DNA of 64,000 nt, taken from contig NC_059276.1 in the NCBI RefSeq assembly GCF_017591435.1, positions 7,570,276-7,634,275 of the forward strand, in the 5' to 3' direction. Source of the DNA: Portunus trituberculatus. Lineage: Eukaryota > Arthropoda > Malacostraca > Decapoda > Portunidae. A program made the translations under genes and the position numbers. The notes beneath the pieces are model-generated. The model was given only the letters and a program-made list of their open reading frames with translations, had not been told where the DNA came from and did not search any database. Below, piece after piece: positions 1 to 12,799 of this stretch. Position 1 is the stretch's first letter, and each line of letters opens with the position of its first letter.

Positions 1-66
1 GTCTAGAATGGTCTAATCGTACATAAATCTCAAGGTAAAAATGTGTCCCAGCATTGAAGGGGTTAA
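1..66 (+). mobile_element. TTAA MITE, right-end fragment at window edge
   Basis: Ends in CATTGAAGGGGTTAA; continues beyond the left edge. Confidence 0.85.
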
Positions 67-760
67 AAAAGAGAGAGAAAAGAATCAGTGAGAGTGTGAT
101 GGGTGGAGCGTGAATCGAACCCTGATCTTTTCCCTTCAGCGGGGCACACAGGAAGCCAGACCTCCACCTGTCGCTATATCAACCCTCGCTCTGGAAAACT
201 CAGCGAGGGAGCGAGGGCTGGACGTGTTAGTTGAGGGCGTGAACGTTGCTGCATGATAGGAACGCGGGGAAAAACGTTTGGGCTTCAGTGCGTTTAGATA
301 AATATTGTGATGCTTTGGAGGGGTGGGAGGGGAAAGGGGTGGGAGAAAAGCAAGTCCCGGAAGTGGTGTGATAAATATTAAGGATCCTTCAGGTGTCTGG
401 CAGGTGAGCTCAGGTGTGTTGCAAGGGTCCCACGAGCAGCAGGGGAGGGTGAACTTGGCAAGGGGTAGGGTGATGGAAGAGACAGAGGAGAGAGAGTACA
501 GGGGAAGAGTTTACGAGTGTTTTGTGTTCCTTTACCTTGTTTTGTTTTTGTATTGCGAATTTTTGCTTTGTTTTCATGTTGTTTGTTTTGCTTATTCATT
601 TTTTCTTGTTTTTTTGTTTGTATTTGCTTTTTCTATTTGTTTGTTTTATATTTGGTTTTATTGTTGTTGTTTTTGGTGTTTTGTGTTTCTTTTGTGTTGT
701 TTTCCTTGTTTTTTTGTGTGTTTGGATTGTCGTTCTTAAGTCTTTGCTGATGTTTTCTAT
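67..760. other. Non-coding; T-rich from 515
   Basis: Unique sequence. The T-rich part gives only Phe/Leu/Val/Cys-rich open frames. A B-box-like GGTTCGATTC (minus strand, near 116) is not part of a foldable tRNA. Confidence 0.6.
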
Positions 761-1022
761 TGCTGTTGCTGTTGTTGTTGTTGTTGTTGTTGTCTGTCTT
801 CTTTTCCTTCTTCTTCTTCTTCTTCTTCTTCTTCTCTTCTTCTTCTTCTTCTTCTTCTTTCTTCTTCCTTCTTCTTCTTATTTTCATTCTGCTTTTTCCT
901 TTTCTTCTTTTTCTTGTTCTTGTTCTTTTTGGTCTTGTTCTTCTTGTTTAATTTCCTTCTTCTTCTTCTTCTTCTTCTTCTTCTTCTTCTCTTCTTCTTC
1001 TCTCTCTTCTCTCTTCTCTCTC
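761..1022. repeat. (TTG)n/(TTC)n imperfect array
   Basis: TTG at 761-793 then TTC runs with interruptions. Confidence 0.9.
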
Positions 1023-1040
1023 ATTCTTATTTTCATCCAG

Positions 1041-1145
<105 letters not shown>

Positions 1146-1233
1146 TATCTCTTGCCAGTTAATCTTCTTCTCTCCTCCTTCTCATCATCATCATTCGTTT
1201 TTGTTCTCTTTTGTCTCCTCTTCTCTTTTCCTT

Positions 1234-1488
1234 CTCCTCCTCCTCCTCCTCCTCCTCCTCCTCCTCCTCCTCCTCCTCCTCCTCCTCCTCCTCCTCCTCC
1301 TCCTCCTCCTCCTCCTCCTCCTCCTCCTCCTTTACGTATGTTTACCTTTTGTTTTATAGAGCAGCAAAAAGTAAGCAACGTCTCCACCCTCACTTTCCTC
1401 CCTCCTTTCCTCCTCCTCCTCCTCCTCCTCCTCCTCCTCCTCCTCCTCCTCCTCCTCCTCCTCCTCCTCCTCCTCCTCCTCCTCCTGC
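1234..1488. repeat. Two (CCT)n tracts
   Basis: 1234-1331 and 1409-1488 flank 77 bp of unique sequence. Confidence 0.95.
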
Positions 1489-1534
1489 CCTTCCTTGAGC
1501 GCGTAAATAGTTGTTGTCAAGTTTTCTTCCCAGA

Positions 1535-1822
1535 CGGAGAGGAGAAGGAGGAGGAGGAGGAGGAGGAGGAGGAGGAGGATTCATTAGGTTGTAAGGCCAC
1601 AGGTGACCGTGCCTGGGGCGTGACGGGCGGCACATGGCATCTTATTGATCACCAGAAGGAGGCTGGCACTGCTACCTGATGGAGGAGGAGGAGGAGGAGG
1701 AGAAGGAGGAGGAGGAGTAAAGACATAAACAGCAGTTGATCTTTTGCCATTCCAGAGACTATACATAAAGAGACGAAACAAGGAGGAAAGGAAATGGAGG
1801 AGGAGGAGGAGGAGGAGGAGGA
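1535..1822. repeat. (GGA)n tracts
   Basis: 1541-1579, 1679-1716 and 1795-1821; opposite strand sense to the (CCT)n just upstream. Confidence 0.9.
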
Positions 1823-1936
1823 TACTAAACGCGAGAAGTAGCAGAATAAGACTAACACGGGAGATAAAGGACACGAGAACAAGAAAGAAAATATGAAAAA
1901 AAATGAAATCAAAGAAATCAGGGAAGAGAAAGTAGC

Positions 1937-1952
1937 ATTAACAGACACCCAG

Positions 1953-1983
<31 letters not shown>

Positions 1984-2205
1984 AACAGAGAAATGAAAAT
2001 AGCACTGACAGACATCCAGACAGACACCTAGACAGACAGAGAAGTGAAAGAAACATTGACAGACACCCAGGTAGACAGACAGACAGACAAACAAACAGAA
2101 AAATGAAAATAGCACTAATAAACATCCAGACAGACACCCAGAGAGACAGACAGACAGAGAAGTGAAAGTAGCACTGAGAGACACCTATACAGACAGACAG
2201 AGGTA
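1937..2205. repeat. (GACA)n minisatellite, ~70-bp higher-order unit
   Basis: GACAGACACCCAGACAGAC blocks alternate with GAAATGAAAATAGCACT-type spacers about four times. Confidence 0.85.
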
Positions 2206-3113
2206 AGGTCAAAGATCACAGCAACCCTTCCTTTTCTCCTTTCCTTCCTTGTCTTCATGAGCTATGTGAATTATCCTGAGCCTTTGAGCACGTCCATTAC
2301 AGGGTCATTAGAAGGAGCCAATAACACCATCATTTGTCCTCTTGATTGCCTCCCTCGCTCGCCACAATAGAACTGACCATCAAAGAGAGAATCCTGTTTT
2401 TGCGCACCACATTACCGGTTCGCCGCACTGCCCAGGTAAAGAAGGCATCTCCAAAAACCGCGCAGATCCCCCACATCCGAAATTGCTCCGCGCAGTCTAG
2501 AGATATCTGAAGAATGTTATTGAGGACTCAGAAGTGATGAACGGAGAGCAAGAGTGGTGAAAAAGTAAGTGTATAACCATGGAAGGAATATGCGGATGAC
2601 AAAGTAGGAGGGAGAGGTGAAGGAAGATATATAATGGGAAAAAATAAATGAAAAACGATTGCAGAGGAACAGTAAGAAGGAACACAAGAAAAGATGAAGT
2701 AGAGAACCAAATAAACGGGAAAAAAATGGAGGTTGATAGGGAATATATTAGAGACGAATGACAGGGAAAAAAATCTAAGATGATGAATGACTAGAATGAA
2801 AATAACGATAACGAAAATAAAAGGAAAGACAACAGAGAAAGAGAAAACGACAAACAATGCCCGAAAAACGAAAAAAAGAAAAAAATAAATAAATAAAACA
2901 GTAACTAGATAAAAGATAAAAAGAAAACATAAAATAATGCTAAAAAAAACGAAAACAAGAAAAAATAGAAGAAAAAAAACAAGAAATACTAAACTGTAAC
3001 TAGACCACAATAAAAGAAAACAGAAAACTTAAAAAAAAAATAGAAAACGAAGCCACAATAAGAGCAAAGAACAAAAAAAAAAAAACGAGACATTACGAAG
3101 AGAAAGAGAAGGA
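2206..3113. other. Non-coding; purine/A-rich from 2510
   Basis: No gene signal; open frames are Phe/Leu/Ile-rich shadows of A-rich sequence. Confidence 0.6.
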
Positions 3114-3130
3114 AAGAGAGAGAGAAGGAT

Positions 3131-3190
<60 letters not shown>
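3114..3190. repeat. (GA)n
   Basis: Perfect from about 3136. Confidence 0.93.
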
Positions 3191-3192
<2 letters not shown>

Positions 3193-3870
3193 AGAAACAT
3201 TGAGGGATATTCGTAGCCACACAGCCATCAATCAAGTAATTAATGCCCTGAGGAGACGAGATGCTACGAGAAGATAAGGTGAGAGTAATCTGGAGCCAAA
3301 TAGATGTGGGGGAAAATTGCCTCTCCTTAGGTAGATAAAAAGAAGCAGTTATTGATTGGTGAGTGGAGGTGATAACGATTACAGGTAGAGCGCAGGTAAG
3401 GAGACGTGGGTGAGTGTATGGCAGAGAGAGAGAGAGAGAGAGGGAGGAGTTATCGGTCTGACACTCCACAAATTAGCATGTCGTGAGATTCTGAAGGTGT
3501 AATGTAGCGATCTGATTGGGTTAAAGAATCCTGACTCCTATTCTTCCTCCTCCTCCTCCTCCTCCTCCATAGGCCTTCTGAATTCATTAGGTTTACACTT
3601 GTTGTATTTTGACAAGTGGAAGGACAAAGTTTAGGGAGACAAAACTTTTCCTTTCCTTCTTTCCTTTTTAGCCTGAAGGTCAAGATACGTTTGTGATTTA
3701 GAACTTTTATTTCCTTCATCTTTTTTTAATCATTTTGTGACGTTTTTGTTGATTTGTGAGTTATTTCAGGAAGTCTTTGTGTGTTTTTATATACATTGTT
3801 TTTGTGTCTTCGTTGGGGATAATGAGTGAAGGAAGAAAAGAGGGAGAAATGAAGGAAGGAAAAGAGAAAC

Positions 3871-3970
3871 CTTGTAGTAGTAGTAGTTGTTGCAGTAGTA
3901 GTAGCAGTATTATAGTAGTAGTAGTAGTAGTAATAGTAGTAGTAGTAGTAATAGTAGCAGCAATAGCAAT
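3871..3970. repeat. (TAG)n imperfect
   Basis: TAG with TTG, CAG and TAA interruptions. Confidence 0.9.
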
Positions 3971-4313
3971 GAAAATAACACCATAAATGAAACAAAACTT
4001 ATCAGGACAGCGAGAGGAAGGAACAAGACACGGAGAGGAGAAAGATTGAGGAGGCGGGGAAAGATGAGAAGCAGTAATATGCCGTAAGGGAGGAGAGAGA
4101 AACAGAAACCCTAGCCTGAGCTCCTGACGGCGTGGCAGCGGCGTCAGGAGTCCTCGTGGCGTCATGGGAGAGTGATGTTCGCAGTACCGGGAGAAAAATG
4201 CCTCGCCGTCGCTAGTGAATGCTGTTAGATGTATGATACGTCAGTCCAGCCTTAACTACCCCTCTTGTGAACCCGTCCTTCGGCTTCTTTCCTCCTTTAT
4301 TTTCTCTTCTTCC
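3971..4313. other. Non-coding unique sequence
   Basis: Moderate GC, no splice-supported exon seen. Confidence 0.5.
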
Positions 4314-4708
4314 TCTCAGCCTCCTCTTCTTCTTCCTCCTCCTTGTCTTCCCTCCTCCTCCTCCTCCTCCTCCTTCGTCGTTGTACTTTTCTTTTTCTTC
4401 TTTGTGCTTCTTTCCTCCTTTATTTTTCTTCTTCCACTCTCCCTCCTCTTCCTCCTTCTCCTCCTCTTTCTCCTCCTCCTCCTCCATCATTGTACTTCCT
4501 TTTTTTTTCTTCCTCCTGTTTTTTTCGTCTTAATTTTCTTTTCTTCCACTCGGCCTCCTCTTTCTCCTCCTCCTCCTCCTCCTCCTCCTCCTCCTCCTCC
4601 TCCTCCTCCTCCTCCTCCTCCTCCTCCTCCTCCTCCTCCTCCTCCTCCTCCTCCTCCTCCTAAAGTCTACTACTCGTTCTTCTATTCTTCCTCCTCCTCC
4701 TAATTTCT
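4314..4708. repeat. (CCT)n-rich pyrimidine tract
   Basis: Perfect (CCT)n at 4563-4662. Confidence 0.93.
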
Positions 4709-4925
4709 CTCCGCCTCTTCCTCTTTCTTCTGATTCTTCTCTTTATTCTCTTTTCTTACTTTTCGCCTATTCATTATTAATTCTTTCCTATTTTTCTTCT
4801 ATTTTCTTCTGTTATTCCTCTTCCTTACCTTCCTTCACCTCCTTTCTTCCTCTGTCCTTTTTTTTCATTATCTTTCCTTCATATCATAGTCTTCTGTATG
4901 ATTACCTCTTCACCACCACTATCAT

Positions 4926-4996
4926 TATCCCCTCTTCTTCCTCCTCTTCTTCTTCTTCTTCTTTTTCTTTTCTTTTTCTTCTTATTATTATTTTTA

Positions 4997-5032
<36 letters not shown>

Positions 5033-5238
5033 TTTCTTCTTTTCTTCTTTTTCTCCTCGTCCTCCTCCTTCTTCTCCTTCTTCTTCTTCTTCTTCTTCTT
5101 TTTCTTCTTCTTCTCCACCTCCTGATTCTCATTCTTCTTCTTCTTCTTCTTCTTCTTCTTCTTCTTCTTCTTCTTCTTCTTCTCCTCCTCCTCCTCCTCC
5201 TCCTCCTCCTCCTCCTCCTCCTCCTCCTCCTCCTCCTC
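4926..5238. repeat. (TTC)n/(TTA)n/(CCT)n compound tract
   Basis: TTA at 4981-5031, TTC at 5131-5182, CCT at 5182-5238. Confidence 0.93.
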
Positions 5239-5441
5239 TAAGTCTCCTCGGTAACAGGGTGAGGAACAAGACCCAGACAACATCAAACCCCAGAATTAGC
5301 TTCAATCTTACAACTCAGATCATTTGGACCAACACTGTAAATATCCAGAAAAATATATTGTTTGTGAATCTCGGCTGAGTGAAAGGAGAAAATCTGACTG
5401 CAAGAAATTAATGTTGAGTAGAATATTGATTTAGATGTTGT

Positions 5442-5655
5442 TTAATCCTTTGAGTACCATGACGCTTTCCCATATTCATTCTGCTTACTATTTGGTGATT
5501 TTATACAGCTTCAGAAACTTGTGTGGGGGATTAAAATTGTAAAGACTGTGGCCATTAATCATCTGACATCCATAGACCCTTCCTGATGTCAATAAAATGG
5601 TCTAATCGTACACAATTCTCAAGGTAAGAATGTGTCCCAGTACTGAATGGGTTAA
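5442..5655 (+). mobile_element. TTAA MITE (piggyBac-type), full length
   Basis: Starts TTAATCCTTTGAGTACC and ends GTACTGAATGGGTTAA; 214 bp with all internal blocks. Confidence 0.9.
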
Positions 5656-6039
5656 AAGATAATGCATGATTTTGTTTATACATAGACACATGCATACACA
5701 CACATACACATACATAATTCAAACGATCCCAGCCTGCCTATGCAATTACGAGAATGGATTGAAGGCCACTTTTGAAATACAGATCTGCAGCGCCAACCTC
5801 ATGAATCATAGCAAATTAATACAACAACAGCGTGAATTATACAAGACACGCAATTAAAATCTCTTAACAAGTATAGAATTCACCATCGGGACGTGTTGTG
5901 CCTTGATGCTAAAGATAAGTAAACAGTGTCCAGTTATTAATATTTATCCTGCGTTGTCTCTTGTGGCCAGAATTCATAATTTTCACAGTGAAGGAAGGCG
6001 AGACACGAGAACGTCAGGTGAAGATGTGTTGATCCTTAC

Positions 6040-6041
<2 letters not shown>

Positions 6042-6076
<35 letters not shown>

Positions 6077-6135
6077 TATATCTAGATTCTCTCCAGGTAT
6101 CATAGAACAGGTGCCTCAAGAACAATGTGTAGGAT

Positions 6136-6175
<40 letters not shown>
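6042..6175. repeat. Two (GA)n tracts
   Basis: 6042-6074 and 6140-6175. Confidence 0.93.
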
Positions 6176-6178
<3 letters not shown>

Positions 6179-6209
6179 AGGTACAACTGAAGTAAAGTGA
6201 TCTAAGTTT

Positions 6210-7399
6210 ACAATTATCTCTTTTTCTTCCTCTTTTTATTTATTTTTCTCTTCTTTTCTCCTTCTCTTCCCTCCATTTCCCTTTTCCTCTCACCTTTCCA
6301 TTTCTTTCTTTGATTTTCACATTATTCCTCCTGTTTTATTTTCCTTCTTTTTTCTCTTCCCTTTTTCTTTTCCTAAACTTTCACATCTTTATTAATTTCT
6401 TCCTTTCATCTCTTTTTATCTCTTATTTTTATTTTCTTCTTCTCACCTGTTCTTTTCTACCTCCTTCTTTCCTCTTCACATAATATCTCCTCTTTCCCTT
6501 TTTTTCTCTCCCCTTTTCCCTTTCCTATATCTTCACATCCTCTTATCCATTTTCTTCCCTTCATCTTCCACCTATTGTTTTTCCATCCCTTTTTCCTTCC
6601 CCTTTCATTTATTCTGTTAGTGCTTCCTATCATTCTTCCCATCGCTATTGTCTCATCTCTTTCCTCCCCCTCTCTCATCTCCACGTCTTTTCTTCTCTCT
6701 GTCTCTGTCTTCCTTTCATTTCTCTTCTACCTCGCCCACGGTGGTTCATTTGCATACCCAGGTAGACTTTACATTAATTAAGAAAAATAATTGTACCTGC
6801 GCTACTATTGGACTTAAATAGACGGAGATTTCTTAATATTCAACAACAGGCCACTTATCATCTTCCTTTTGCTTCCTGTTATATTTTTCTCTTCCTTAGT
6901 TTGCTTTTTATTGTATTTTCTTATTCTCTTCCTTTATTTTGTCTTATTTTGCTTTTTTTCTGTTTCCTAAGGTTGTGGTTGTTTTGGGGTTTGTTTTCAT
7001 GTTTTTTTCTTCTTTTTCTTCTATATTCTGTCTTTTTTTGCTTTTTTATTTTGTGGTTTTTGTTTTTTTTCTCTTTCTCTTTTATTCGTCTTTTTTTTAT
7101 CTTTCTTTCCTTCCAATTATCTTTTTCTTCCTTAAAGTTGTGGTTGTTTTGGTTTGGTTTTCGTTTTTCTATCTTTCGTCTTACTTTTTCTATCTTTCTT
7201 TGCTTCTTTTCTTCTTTCTATTGGCCTAAAGTTGTGTTTATTTGTTTTATTTTCGTTTTTTTTTTTTTTCTCGTCTTGCTTTTTTTTCTAACTCTCACTG
7301 CTTCCTGTTATCTTTCTCTTGGCCAAGGTCATGTTAGCTTCAAAATCTTTGTGTCTTTTTCTTCTTCCCTTTTCTTTTTGTTCTGTGTTCGAGGTTACT
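6210..7399. other. T/C-rich low-complexity stretch, no gene
   Basis: Strong pyrimidine bias gives long Phe/Leu/Ser open frames with no gene-like composition. AAGGTTGTGGTTGTTTTGG-type sequence recurs near 6970 and 7136. Confidence 0.7.
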
Positions 7400-8310
7400 C
7401 TTAGTTTTCTCTTTTATTTGTTTTGTATGTTGTCCCATTTTTTTATATACAGCAAAAACACGCGTTAGAACCCACCTTGTTATCCTCACCTTCGAAAATC
7501 ACCACACTCAACATTCAGTAATAGGATGAATTAAAATCTTTCTCTTCTCTTACATGTTTTGTATGTTGTCCTTCCATTTCTTATATACATCAAAAAGACG
7601 CGTTAGAACTCACCTTATTCTCTTCACCTTCTAAAATCGCCACACTCAACAATTAGTAATAGAATGAATTAGACTATTTTCCTTCTTTAATATGCTTTGT
7701 ATGTTGTTCTCTCTCTTTTTTATATACAGCTTAACCCCTTCAGTACTGGAATGGATTTTGCCCTAGAGATATGTGTACGATTAGACGATTTTATTGATAT
7801 TACAAAGGGTCTATGGACGTCAGAATATTAATGGACACAGTCGTCACTATTTTAGTCCCCCACATAAGTTTCTGAAGTTGTACAAAATCACCAGATAGAA
7901 AGTAGAATGAATATGGAAACGCGTCATGGTATTGAAGAGGTTAAAGACACATTACAACCCACCTGATTCTCTTCACCTTTCAAAATCGTTACATGCAACA
8001 ATTAGTAAAGAAATAAATTAGAATAAATTATAATCTTTCTCTTCTTTTATATTTGTATATTGTCCTTCTTCTTTTTTTTTTTTTATATACATCAAAAATA
8101 CACGTTAGAACCCACCTTATTCTCTTCACCTTCGAAAACCATCAACAATCAGTAAAGAAATAAATCAGAATAAATTATAATCTTTTTCTTCTTTTACATG
8201 ACTTCCTCTGTTTTTATATACTGAAAAAAAGACAACATTAGAACCCACCTTATTCTCTTCACTTTCGAAAATCATCAACAATCAGTAAAGAAATAAATTA
8301 GAATCTTAAC
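7400..8310. repeat. Tandem array, ~130-150-bp unit, about 5 copies, MITE inserted in unit 3
   Basis: Units share TATATAC near 7444, 7582, 7721, 8084 and 8215, then TTAGAACCCACCTTATTC, CTCTTCACCTTCGAAAA and CAACAATCAGTAA. A degenerate further unit may extend to about 8410. Confidence 0.85.
7731..7944 (-). mobile_element. TTAA MITE (piggyBac-type), inside a tandem array
   Basis: TTAACCCCTTCAGTACTGG to ATTGAAGAGGTTAA. Sister array units show the empty site, in which one TTAA position is AAAA. Confidence 0.92.
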
Positions 8311-8751
8311 AGTTTTGATAATCCTAGTGATACTTTTTTTTTCTTTTTTTTTTTTGACAACATCCAGCAACAGTGACAGGAAAGACACTTGGAAGAACCC
8401 ACCTAATCATCTGTATGGCCTTTGAAAGTCGCCTTGACGAGAGACCAAAGTGTTTAAGAATACAATCTTGCATAACTCTCCCTTTTATCCCCTTTATCAT
8501 CAGCAGTTAAGGTTCATTTTGCGTTGATTCAAGGTGGAGATCAGAAAGTCACGATAGCAATAACTCACCTGTACTGCAGCCTTCTCCGTCCCGCCAGGTG
8601 AGAAAGGTGCGTAATTAGAGAACAGTAACGTGGTAATGGGAGGGAGGGAAGGCAACGCTTGGATAATCTAGTGTCAGGTGATGGGAAGAAGTAAAGAAAG
8701 AAATTGTAGAGAAATGTAAAGGTTAATTTTGTTTTGTTACCTGTGCTGCAT
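8311..8751. other. Non-coding unique sequence
   Basis: Nothing beyond short T runs and AGGTG-type motifs. Confidence 0.5.
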
Positions 8752-8757
8752 GTGTGT

Positions 8758-8803
<46 letters not shown>
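8752..8803. repeat. (TG)n
   Basis: One CTG interruption at 8761-8764. Confidence 0.94.
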
Positions 8804-8805
<2 letters not shown>

Positions 8806-9192
8806 TTGAGGGAGACAGAGAGAAAGATAGAGAGAAAGGTTGCATTGCCCAGTCTTCACTATCACGTCCATGAAAAACAAATAAATACAAGAATAAAATT
8901 ATAATATGACAATGAATTCATGACGTCAATTTAAGTAAAACCTTTTCCTCTCATCTTTTCTTTCTCTTCTCCTTTATTGCGTTTCTCTGTGTACGTGTTG
9001 TTATCACTCTTATTAACTTCTTATGCTTTATTCCCTTATTGATTTTCCTTCTTCCTCCTTCCTTCTTCCTCTTTTCTTCTTCTTTTATTCTTCCTCCTTT
9101 CTTCTTCATCCTCCTCCTCCTCCTCCTATTTTTCCTCTCGATGTCATTCATTATTATTGTTTTGTCAAGTTTATTCCAGTACCTCTCCTTCT

Positions 9193-9270
9193 TCTCCTCC
9201 TCTTCCTCCTCCTCCTCCTCCTCCTCCTCCTCCTCCTCCTCCTCCTCCTCCTCCTCCTCCTCCTCCTCCT
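9193..9270. repeat. (CCT)n
   Basis: Near-perfect. Confidence 0.94.
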
Positions 9271-9334
9271 ACGCTTACTTAGAAGGTCGAAGTATTTTGG
9301 CCATTGTGAATCTCTCTCTCTCTTAGAGAAGGTC

Positions 9335-9337
<3 letters not shown>

Positions 9338-9428
<91 letters not shown>

Positions 9429-9546
9429 GCTTGCTTTGTTGTTTTTTGTTTTATTTTGTTTGTTGTCCTATTTTTGCGTTATTTATCTTTGTTTACGTTT
9501 TATGTTTTGATTTAATTCATGTTATTGTTTGGTTTTGTTTATAAGT

Positions 9547-9634
<88 letters not shown>
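9338..9634. repeat. Two long (CT)n tracts
   Basis: 9338-9426 and 9549-9634. TTAGA-AGGTCGAA is duplicated just upstream, at about 9279 and 9323. Confidence 0.94.
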
Positions 9635-9638
<4 letters not shown>

Positions 9639-9710
9639 ATTCTATCAAATTTCTAAAAATCTCCACCATTAACAAGATTATCCAGTGAGTGTAAGTGAAT
9701 CCTGGATAAC

Positions 9711-9788
9711 CTCTCTCTCTCCCTCTCCCTCTCCCTCTCCCTCTCCTTCTCCCTCTCCCTCTCCCTCTCCCTCTCCTTCTCTCTCCTT
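9711..9788. repeat. (CCCTCT)n hexanucleotide
   Basis: About ten units; the CTCCTTCT variant appears twice about 36 bp apart. Confidence 0.9.
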
Positions 9789-9917
9789 CACCCACGCCCT
9801 GCACGTGTCGACTTCCTGCCGCCACGCCCCAGCACGTGTCCTTCTTAGGAAGCTGACGGCGAGGCTGAAAAGATCTCCTGAGCTTGTGTTAGGATCCATC
9901 AGGCAGAGGAGGTGCTC

Positions 9918-9918
<1 letters not shown>

Positions 9919-9957
<39 letters not shown>
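9919..9957. repeat. (GA)n
   Basis: Perfect run. Confidence 0.94.
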
Positions 9958-9960
<3 letters not shown>

Positions 9961-10039
9961 GTTTTTATAGATTATTCATTTTTATCCCTTTTTCTTCTTA
10001 ATTTTCGTAAATATTTCTTGTTTTCAAAGATATTTTCCT

Positions 10040-10229
<190 letters not shown>

Positions 10230-10231
<2 letters not shown>

Positions 10232-10510
10232 CCCCGCCAGGACACAGCAGGACCTCGGTACACTCAGCAGAGAGGCGCGGTCCTCAGCCCTGGACAGAAC
10301 AATAATTCCCTGACGTCTATGAATGGGAGAGAAAGAGAGAAAGAGGAATGAAGGAAGGAGGGAGGGACGGACGGGCAAGAGCGAGAGAGAGGGAGAGGGA
10401 GAGTGAGAGGGGTCGAGAGGAGAGTGTTTTTCTGCTCAATTATCCTCATTAAAGTATTGATTAGAAGCGAGGGAAGAGACGCAGCTCGTGGGATGAAGAG
10501 GAGGAGGTAA
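10230..10510. other. Non-coding, GC-moderate then purine-rich
   Basis: No gene signal seen. Confidence 0.5.
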
Positions 10511-10539
10511 TGGTGGTGGTGGTGGTGGTGGTGGTGGTG
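10511..10539. repeat. (GGT)n
   Basis: Perfect run. Confidence 0.9.
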
Positions 10540-10826
10540 CGGAATGACTGAGTGGCTAATGCAAACAAACCTCCCAGCCACACACAGGTAAGTTTCAGGT
10601 GTGGCCCAGGTGTGTAATTGCCTTCCATACGTGACACTTTTACACAGGTGCTCGTGATCGTGACAAGTTCGTGGGAGTTTTTGTATATATTTTTTTTTTT
10701 TTTTAGTTTTTTTATTAATTAAGTTTGAATTATTTTAGTTATTTTCAGTTTTAGTTGTATTTTTTCTTATTTTATGGAAGAATGTGACTTTTGATGTTTT
10801 TTACAATGGAGGTGATCTAGACTGGG

Positions 10827-10830
<4 letters not shown>

Positions 10831-10912
<82 letters not shown>
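10831..10912. repeat. (AC)n ~41
   Basis: Perfect run. Confidence 0.95.
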
Positions 10913-10914
<2 letters not shown>

Positions 10915-11023
10915 CTCCCTAACCATCTAATAAAACTGCAGATAGATTAAAGTTCCGTGATGCAGAAAATATAGAAAACTCATGTGTGATTTGTCATTTC
11001 CTCTTCTTGGTTGGAGAGAAAAC

Positions 11024-11060
11024 CACGACCACCACCACCACCACCACCACCACCACCAGC
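11024..11060. repeat. (ACC)n
   Basis: Short trinucleotide run. Confidence 0.88.
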
Positions 11061-11355
11061 CCAGCGAAAGGGACAAGGAAGGGTAGAATTGAGGGAAGGT
11101 TTGGTATTAAAAGACAAAGCGTTAAGTCGTTGTGTTTGTCCCCGTCTCCCTGCAGCCGTTTGTGTATCTTTGGGCTTCCGCGGGACCGGCTCTGAAGGGT
11201 GCTCTTGAGTCCTAATGGGGCGTGAGGGTGGCTCAATGCTCACGTGGGAACTTGGGAGGGAGGGACCGACGCTGGGAGGAAGGGTAGGAGGGAAGGGCTT
11301 TGGGAGAGGAGGGAGAGAAGGAAGGGAGAGGGGTGAGCAAGTGACGTTGTTGTTT

Positions 11356-11361
<6 letters not shown>

Positions 11362-11421
<60 letters not shown>
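11362..11421. repeat. (CT)n
   Basis: Perfect run. Confidence 0.95.
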
Positions 11422-11426
<5 letters not shown>

Positions 11427-12037
11427 AACTCCAGCCATTGCTTTCTTTCCAAGGATGAAAAATGGTAATGGTAATAATAGTGTTGTGTGATATTGGCCTT
11501 GAAAATTACAAAAAATCAACACTTCAATAATTTTTTCCTCCTCCCTGAGTTATTGTCTCTTTTTCCTCGTCATTGTTGCATGTCCAGCCCGATTATCTTA
11601 TTTATTTTGACACCTTTTTCTTTTTCCCTCCCGCTCGCCCGGTGCTCGTGTGTTTCAGTGTCACAGGCGCGGTATGGTGTCATTTCTCGGACGTGACGCG
11701 CCACATTGTTTCTTGTATCAGTAGTCCACGTTGCTTTGTTTTCTTTGGGATCCTTCAAGCAGCATCCTTCATCCCGTGGCTCTGTTCTCAAGCCTCATTT
11801 TTTTTTTTTTTTTTTTTTTTTTTTTCTCTTGGCCAACTTTCCCGCTTCCATAGAAAAAAAATCTAAGCGTGAGGTATTTAAATGTGTCTTTTTAAGTGCT
11901 CCATGTTATTTTATGTTCTATTTCGTGTGTTAGTGTTAGAGTAGCACCTTTTTATTTTTTCAATCCTTCCTTTCATCTAGTTCCATAAAAGATCACAGTC
12001 TAAAAATGTAATAATATAAATAAAAAATCTCGTACTT
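11422..12037. other. Non-coding; T run at 11798-11825
   Basis: No gene signal. Confidence 0.5.
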
Positions 12038-12245
12038 TTAACCTATTCAATACTGAGACGCGCTTTTTACTTTTTGGGTGTGATTAGACGATTTTATTTA
12101 CGTTTGGAAGTGTTTATGGAGGTCAGAAGGTTAAAGGTCCAGTCGTCACTATTTTAATCCCCATTTGAGTTTCTGAAGCTGTAAAAAATCGCGTAATAAT
12201 AAAAGTAATGAATATGAAGACGCGTCATGGTACTGAAGGGATTAA
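12038..12245 (-). mobile_element. TTAA MITE, full length, diverged
   Basis: TTAACCTATTCAATACTG to GTACTGAAGGGATTAA. Confidence 0.88.
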
Positions 12246-12710
12246 TTTTGAGAAGAAAAAAAAATCACGAAAAAAAGATAGTGTAAAATTCGTTTATATT
12301 TCTGTCACAAAATAAAGTTACGTGCAGGTATTGTGTTCAAGGTCACTGCAGCCTTGTTCCACTTAACCTGACAGTGGACGTGGGAACACAGGAACATATA
12401 GACACACAAACCCACAAACCTGTATCTCATTACGACTCCCAGGTGTCCTCTGCTTACCTGCGTGACGGAAATAGATCAGGTAACGCCTCTCTATCAAACC
12501 AACCTCAAAAAAAAAAAAAGATGAGGGTGGGGTAGGAAAAAAGGTTCGAAAAATATACTGAATCACCAGGTTGTGTTCGAAGCTTCGTGTCCCTGATTCG
12601 AAACAAAGGTCAGGGTCTGTGAACTGGTCGGTTTCTCTTGACTTTGTGTGTTTTTGTTGTTGTTCTTGTGTATTGTTTCATGCTTCTGAGAAATGTGAAG
12701 GGAGTTTACC

Positions 12711-12713
<3 letters not shown>

Positions 12714-12760
<47 letters not shown>
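12714..12760. repeat. (TG)n
   Basis: Perfect run. Confidence 0.94.
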
Positions 12761-12763
<3 letters not shown>

Positions 12764-12799
12764 TCAGTCCTCGAATCGTCTAAAATCTCTTGTTCATAT

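Noticed and set aside
100..194. tRNA-like sequence on the minus strand (GGTTCGATTC box, GAGCGAG/CACGCTC ends)
   Set aside because: The T-arm cannot pair and leaves no room for its 3' strand before the acceptor; at best a decayed tRNA-derived SINE.
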